A stretch of 56,351 nt of DNA from an uncultured Clostridium sp. (GTDB lineage Bacteria > Bacillota > Clostridia > TANB77 > CAG-508): positions 1-56,351 of the forward strand of contig USDF01000002.1 in NCBI GenBank assembly GCA_900553405.1. Direction: 5' to 3'. Positions 52,458 to 56,351 of this stretch are shown piece after piece. The number at the start of each line of letters is the position of its first letter. Positions within the stretch are counted from its first letter, which is position 1. The notes under the pieces are model-generated. The model worked only from the letters and a program-made list of their open reading frames with translations, was not told where the DNA came from and ran no database searches. The position numbers and the translations under genes were made by a program.

Positions 52458-54326
52458 CTATTTATCTTTGTTTATTTCCACATATCTTTTAATTTTCATT
52501 GTAGTTGTTTTTGCGAATTCATCTTTCTTTATTTCTAGTTTCTTTATTGCTTTATATGATGTTAATTTATGATTTACTTCTTTTATTTTTTCCCAAATAA
52601 TATCATGAATTTGTTCATCTGTTAGTTCACCTTTATGTTCTTTTTGGATTTCTTCTAAGTTTGGTATTACTTTTGCAGTAATAATTAATTCTTTTTCTCC
52701 TTCAACTTCTTTTCCATATACCATACATTCTTTTATTTCTGGTATATCACCTAACATTAATTCTATTTCTTCTGGGTAAATATTTTTTCCGTTTTGAGTT
52801 ACTATTACATTTTTTATTCTTCCTGTTATATATAGGAAACCATCTTTATCTAGATAACCAACATCACCTGAATGGAACCATCTATTTCCTTCTTCATCCA
52901 TTTCTATAACTTCATCTGTTGCTTTTTGATCTTCATAATATCCAAGCATTAATGTTTCACTCTTTATTAATACTTCTCCTTCTCCTTTTTCATTTGGATT
53001 ATCTATTTTTAATTCTGCACAAGTAACAGCTTTTCCAGCTGAGCCTACTCTTGTATCGTATTGTGGTGTAAGTGCTGCTATAGGAGCTGTTTCTGTTAGT
53101 CCATACCCTTGAAGGAATATTATTCCTAAATCTTGCATCCATTTTCCTACTTTTGGATCTATTGGAGCTGCTGCTGAAACAACAAATCTTAGTTTTCCAC
53201 CTAAATTTTCGTATATTTCTTTAAATACTGTTTTCTTTATATCTACTCCAACATTTTTTAATGCATTTGTTATTTGCATCATTGAATTTACCATTGCTGT
53301 TTTTCCACTTTTATCTATTGTTTGGTTTATTTTTTTGTAAAGATTTTCTATTAATAGTGGAACTGCAAGTAATGCTGTTGGCTTTGTTTCTTTTAAGTTA
53401 GGTACTATGTATTTTAGTCCTTGACATACTGCAATAGAAGATCCTCTTGCAACAGGAAGTAAGAAACCTATTGTAGATTCATATGTATGGTGTAAAGGTA
53501 ATATAGAAAAGAATCTATCTGTTTCATGTATTTTTACATATGGATTTACAGCATTAATATTTTGAGCTAGGTTTCTGTTACATAACATTACACCTTTTGA
53601 GTTAGATGTAGTTCCTGAAGTAAATATTAATACTTTAAATTCTTCTGGATCTATTTCTATTTTAATAAAAGAATTATCACCTTTTTCTATTATTTGCTTT
53701 CCTTGATTAATAACAGTATTTAACCCTACTTCTCTTCCTATTAACTTTTCATCTGAGTTCATTTGCATAAAATATTTTACTTGTGGAAGCTTATCTTCAA
53801 CCTTTTTTATTACGTCTGCTTTTTTAGTAGAATATATAACTGCTGTTGCTCTAGAACGTTTTATAACATTTTCTATTTCATTTACTGGCAATTCTTTGTC
53901 TACTGGAACTGCTATTCCAACTCCACAAAGCATAGCCATATATGAAACATACCAATGATATGTGTTTTCACCAATAATAACTACTCTTTCATCTTTTAAA
54001 TTATATTTTTTAGTTAGAGCTGTTCCTAAAGCTATTACATCATCTGCAAATTCCTTATATGTAATTTCTGTAAAATCTCCCTTTGATGTAAATTTTTCTA
54101 ACATAAATATATTATCTGAATATTTTTCTCTTGCCATTTCAAATACTTCTTTTATTGTTTTATAATCTGTTGTCTCATATCCTCTTTGTTTTCTTTTTTG
54201 TGCTATTACTTGTTTTTTTTGCAATCTCTCATAGTCTACTTTTACTTCTTCAATGTTCTCTACATCTTTCATTTTTATTTTTTTAAATTTAAAGTTTGGT
54301 ATTTTAAAATCATTTAATATTCTCAT
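52458..54326 (-). CDS. Long-chain fatty acid-CoA ligase (AMP-forming)
   Basis: A 622-residue ANL-superfamily enzyme activating fatty acids through an acyl-AMP. LIFTSGTTSNSKGVMLCNRN is the AMP-binding P-loop (about 236), LQGYGLTETAPI motif II, and GYLDKDGFLYITGRIKNVIV the hinge and linker motif; a C-terminal lid with the catalytic lysine region follows (TTTMKIKRY). It begins one base after the TetR regulator stop, so the two form an operon. A role in recycling membrane fatty acids is inferred. Confidence 0.9.
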   Translation of the reverse strand: MRILNDFKIPNFKFKKIKMKDVENIEEVKVDYERLQKKQVIAQKRKQRGYETTDYKTIKEVFEMAREKYSDNIFMLEKFTSKGDFTEITYKEFADDVIALGTALTKKYNLKDERVVIIGENTYHWYVSYMAMLCGVGIAVPVDKELPVNEIENVIKRSRATAVIYSTKKADVIKKVEDKLPQVKYFMQMNSDEKLIGREVGLNTVINQGKQIIEKGDNSFIKIEIDPEEFKVLIFTSGTTSNSKGVMLCNRNLAQNINAVNPYVKIHETDRFFSILPLHHTYESTIGFLLPVARGSSIAVCQGLKYIVPNLKETKPTALLAVPLLIENLYKKINQTIDKSGKTAMVNSMMQITNALKNVGVDIKKTVFKEIYENLGGKLRFVVSAAAPIDPKVGKWMQDLGIIFLQGYGLTETAPIAALTPQYDTRVGSAGKAVTCAELKIDNPNEKGEGEVLIKSETLMLGYYEDQKATDEVIEMDEEGNRWFHSGDVGYLDKDGFLYITGRIKNVIVTQNGKNIYPEEIELMLGDIPEIKECMVYGKEVEGEKELIITAKVIPNLEEIQKEHKGELTDEQIHDIIWEKIKEVNHKLTSYKAIKKLEIKKDEFAKTTTMKIKRYVEINKDK

Positions 54327-54327
54327 T

Positions 54328-54903
54328 TTACTTCTCCTTTTTTTGTAATTTTGTAATAAAAGTTTTTTCTATTTCTTTATACAATTCCATAACTTCAATT
54401 TCTTCATTGTTTCTTAGTTTGTATATTAAACTTGAACAAACAAATCCAAATATTCCTGAAGCCACTACATTTGGATCTAAATTTCCGATTTCTCCGTTTT
54501 TGATTCCTTCTTTTACTATTTCTTCTATCATCTCTATATATTCAAACACTATACTACGGCACATTTTTGAACGTTCGCTGGTTCCCCATATTTCACTTAA
54601 TATAATAGTTATAAAATTTTCATATTTAACTAATACTTTTATTTGTATTAATATTATTGCCTTTATTTTATCTATAGAATTAGTCAGTTTGTCTGTTTTT
54701 ATTTCTATACTATTTTTTAAAAGTTTTACGCCTTCTTCTACTAAGAATTTAAATATTTCTTCCTTACTAGAAAAATGATAATATAAAGTTCCTTTCGCAA
54801 CTCCGACAGTTGCTGTTATTTCTTCTATGCTTGTAGCATCATAACCTTTTTCTGCAAATAACTTCATCGAGGTTTCAAATATTTTTCTTTTTGTTTTATT
54901 CAT
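54328..54903 (-). CDS. TetR-family transcriptional regulator
   Basis: A 191-residue TetR repressor. The N-terminal helix-turn-helix reads RKIFETSMKLFAEKGYDATS with GVAKGTLYYHFSSKEE; the ligand domain follows from about residue 55. Being in the same operon as a fatty acid-CoA ligase, it probably responds to an acyl-CoA and represses its own operon, as FadR/YsiA-type TetR proteins do. This is inferred from context. Confidence 0.88.
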   Translation of the reverse strand: MNKTKRKIFETSMKLFAEKGYDATSIEEITATVGVAKGTLYYHFSSKEEIFKFLVEEGVKLLKNSIEIKTDKLTNSIDKIKAIILIQIKVLVKYENFITIILSEIWGTSERSKMCRSIVFEYIEMIEEIVKEGIKNGEIGNLDPNVVASGIFGFVCSSLIYKLRNNEEIEVMELYKEIEKTFITKLQKKEK

Positions 54904-55024
54904 TTTTTCACCCTCATATAAAAATCTTTTATTATTATATAATCTTCTTTTTATTTTTGCAAGTAAATTTTGCTATTTGACTAGGTGTTCAATTATATTA
55001 TTAAGTTTTCTACTAATAAAAAAA

Positions 55025-55077
55025 TAGGAGGATAAAAAAGATGTTACTTTTAAAGTAACATCTTTTTTATCCTCCTA
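55025..55077. terminator. 53-bp near-perfect palindrome
   Basis: TAGGAGGATAAAAAAGATG... (55025-55050) is followed by one T and its exact 26-bp reverse complement (55052-55077). It lies 9 bases past the small cysteine-protein stop, with T runs on both strands, so it can terminate both that gene and any rightward transcript. It carries an AGGAGG-ATG look-alike inside the stem. Confidence 0.8.
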
Positions 55078-55085
55078 GTTTTTTA

Positions 55086-55223
55086 TTAATTTTTTTCTTT
55101 ATTCTTTTCTTTTTTTAACTTTTCCCGGATTCCCTTGGGAACATTATCACACAAAAATGCTCGCGAGCATTTTTCATATTTGTAGCAAACTTCATCAATT
55201 CCTGATTTTAAATTGCATTTCAT
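55086..55223 (-). CDS. Small four-cysteine protein
   Basis: A 45-residue protein with four cysteines (MKCNLKSGIDEVCYKYEKC, then AFLCDNVP), a spacing that could bind a metal, and a strongly basic Lys-rich tail. AAAGGAGGATAAATAT sets the start at 55223; a longer in-frame extension to 55304 would overlap mreB and lacks a ribosome site. It contains one CGG codon (55125-55127) read in frame as arginine. No family recognised. Confidence 0.6.
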   Translation of the reverse strand: MKCNLKSGIDEVCYKYEKCSRAFLCDNVPKGIREKLKKEKNKEKN

Positions 55224-55287
55224 ATATTTATCCTCCTTTAGGATTATTAATATATGAATTATATCACTATTTACATAATTTTGCAAG

Positions 55288-56295
55288 TTATTTTCTTTTT
55301 CCATCTAGTGTATCTAAATTATCTAGTGCTTTTCCCGTTCCTAAAGCAACACATGACACTGCATCTTGTGCTATCATTACATTTATTCCTGTTTTTTCTT
55401 GTAGTAATTTATCTAGTCCGTCAACTAAGCATCCTCCGCCTGTCATATATATTCCTCTATCACTAATATCTGCTGCAAGTTCTGGTGGTGTTTTTTCTAA
55501 TACTGAATGAACTGCATCTACTATCATCATTGCAGGTTCCATTAATGCTTCAAGCATTTCACTTGAATGTATAGTTATTGTTTTTGGAAGACCAGTTATT
55601 AAGTCTCTTCCTCTTACTTCCATCTCTGTATCTTGTATTTTAGGATACACACAACCTACATTTATTTTTAGATCTTCTGCTGTTCTTTCTCCTATCATAA
55701 CATTATGTTTTTTCTTTATATATTTTACAATATACTCATCAAATTTATCTCCTGCTACTTTTAAAGAAGTGCTAACAACACTACCACCTAAAGAAATAAC
55801 TGCTATATCTGTCGTTCCTCCACCAATGTCTACTACCATATTTCCACATGGTTTTGAAATATCTATTCCTGCCCCTATAGCTGCTGCTATTGGTTCTTCT
55901 ATTAAATATACTTTTCTTGCTCCTGCTTGTGATGCTGCATCTATTACAGCCTTTTTTTCTACCTCTGTTACTCTTGAAGGAATACATATCATTATTCTTG
56001 GTGCAAATACAAATTTTCCACATATTTTGCTTATAAAATATTTTAACATTTTTTCAGTTTCTGTATAACTTGAAATAACTCCTTCTCTTAAAGGTCTTGT
56101 TGCTACTATATTTCCTGGTGTTCTTCCAAGCATTCTTCTCGCTTCTTTTCCTACTGCTAATACATTTCCTGTATTGTTATCTACTGCTACTACTGATGGT
56201 TCACGAAGTACTATTCCTTTTCCTTTTACATATGCTATTACTGTTGCTGTTCCTAAATCTATTCCTATATCTTGTCCAAATCCAAACATTTGCAT
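55288..56295 (-). CDS. mreB: Rod-shape-determining actin homologue MreB/Mbl
   Basis: A 335-residue actin-fold protein forming membrane filaments that orient cell-wall synthesis. IGIDLGTATVIAYVKGKGIV (phosphate 1), VYLIEEPIAAAIGAGID and MVVDIGGGTTDIAVISLGG (phosphate 2), and YMTGGGCLVDGLDKLL (adenosine loop) are intact. The N-terminal MQMFGFGQD could insert in the membrane. Two adjacent ATGs are possible starts after AAAGGAAG. No mreC is adjacent in the window, so it may be the Mbl/MreBH-type paralogue. Confidence 0.92.
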   Translation of the reverse strand: MQMFGFGQDIGIDLGTATVIAYVKGKGIVLREPSVVAVDNNTGNVLAVGKEARRMLGRTPGNIVATRPLREGVISSYTETEKMLKYFISKICGKFVFAPRIMICIPSRVTEVEKKAVIDAASQAGARKVYLIEEPIAAAIGAGIDISKPCGNMVVDIGGGTTDIAVISLGGSVVSTSLKVAGDKFDEYIVKYIKKKHNVMIGERTAEDLKINVGCVYPKIQDTEMEVRGRDLITGLPKTITIHSSEMLEALMEPAMMIVDAVHSVLEKTPPELAADISDRGIYMTGGGCLVDGLDKLLQEKTGINVMIAQDAVSCVALGTGKALDNLDTLDGKRK

Positions 56296-56351
56296 CTTCC
56301 TTTCAGTATATATTGTTCACTTTTATTTCTTTTTTATTACAAATCTGTTAC

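Overview
The window looks like a chromosomal segment of an AT-rich (roughly 27-30% GC by eye), endospore-forming low-GC Firmicute, most likely an uncultured clostridium. The grounds are SpoIIP and SpoIVA, a LonB-type protease, a YvlD-like holin-family protein, AGGAGG ribosome sites before almost every gene, consensus sigma-A promoters at the tRNA genes and strong A/T-ending codon bias. This is inferred from gene content; no rRNA is present to confirm it.

Layout. (1) 1-5180 is an accessory stretch: a DUF84 NTPase, a nitroreductase, a class I amidotransferase-like hydrolase and a DUF5680 protein, then a gene graveyard (GNAT fragment, pyroglutamyl-peptidase-like fragment, frameshifted dinD, nonsense-ridden serine recombinase). 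(2) 5181-8695 is a three-gene operon, AbiEi antitoxin - AbiEii nucleotidyltransferase - OLD-family ATPase/TOPRIM nuclease. It is driven by a promoter lying inside a perfect 21-bp inverted repeat. (3) 8889-13187: small stress and maintenance genes, peptide deformylase and RlmD. (4) 13249-28807: HD protein, tRNA-Leu, spoIIP, hisS, MBL hydrolase, broken Nudix gene, rsh ((p)ppGpp), recJ, pyruvate kinase, glucan phosphorylase and one of two paralogous MFS transporters. (5) 28977-35696: second MFS paralogue, a type III toxin-antitoxin locus (ToxN plus three 34-nt ToxI repeats), dprA, folD, a Y-family polymerase and an Rpn-type nuclease/transposase. (6) 36019-40214 (+): tsaE-tsaB-rimI and lonB. (7) 40432-56295: recG, DUF421/DUF4363, spoIVA, a UAP1-type nucleotidyltransferase, an SUMF1-fold protein, a GT51 transglycosylase, a PD-(D/E)XK endonuclease next to a group-I-intron-containing tRNA-Tyr, tRNA-Met, a TetR/acyl-CoA synthetase operon and mreB.

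The most striking signal is genome-wide rather than local. Five conserved genes (rpn-type nuclease, dprA, tsaE, recG, UAP1-type transferase) are each split by the same one-base change: an in-frame CGG codon followed by A. Skipping the C restores the frame and a conserved glycine (GGA), including the P-loop glycines of TsaE and RecG. I found in-frame CGG only three other times in the window, always in poorly characterised small or membrane proteins. Since TsaE is normally essential, this looks like +1 recoding at a hungry or unassigned CGG codon (or a CGGA-reading tRNA-Gly) rather than gene decay. The second notable signal is a 222-nt group I intron splitting the tRNA-Tyr anticodon, with a homing-endonuclease-like gene just downstream. 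REP/MITE-like palindromes containing GGGACGG or GGGACAG occur at two places.
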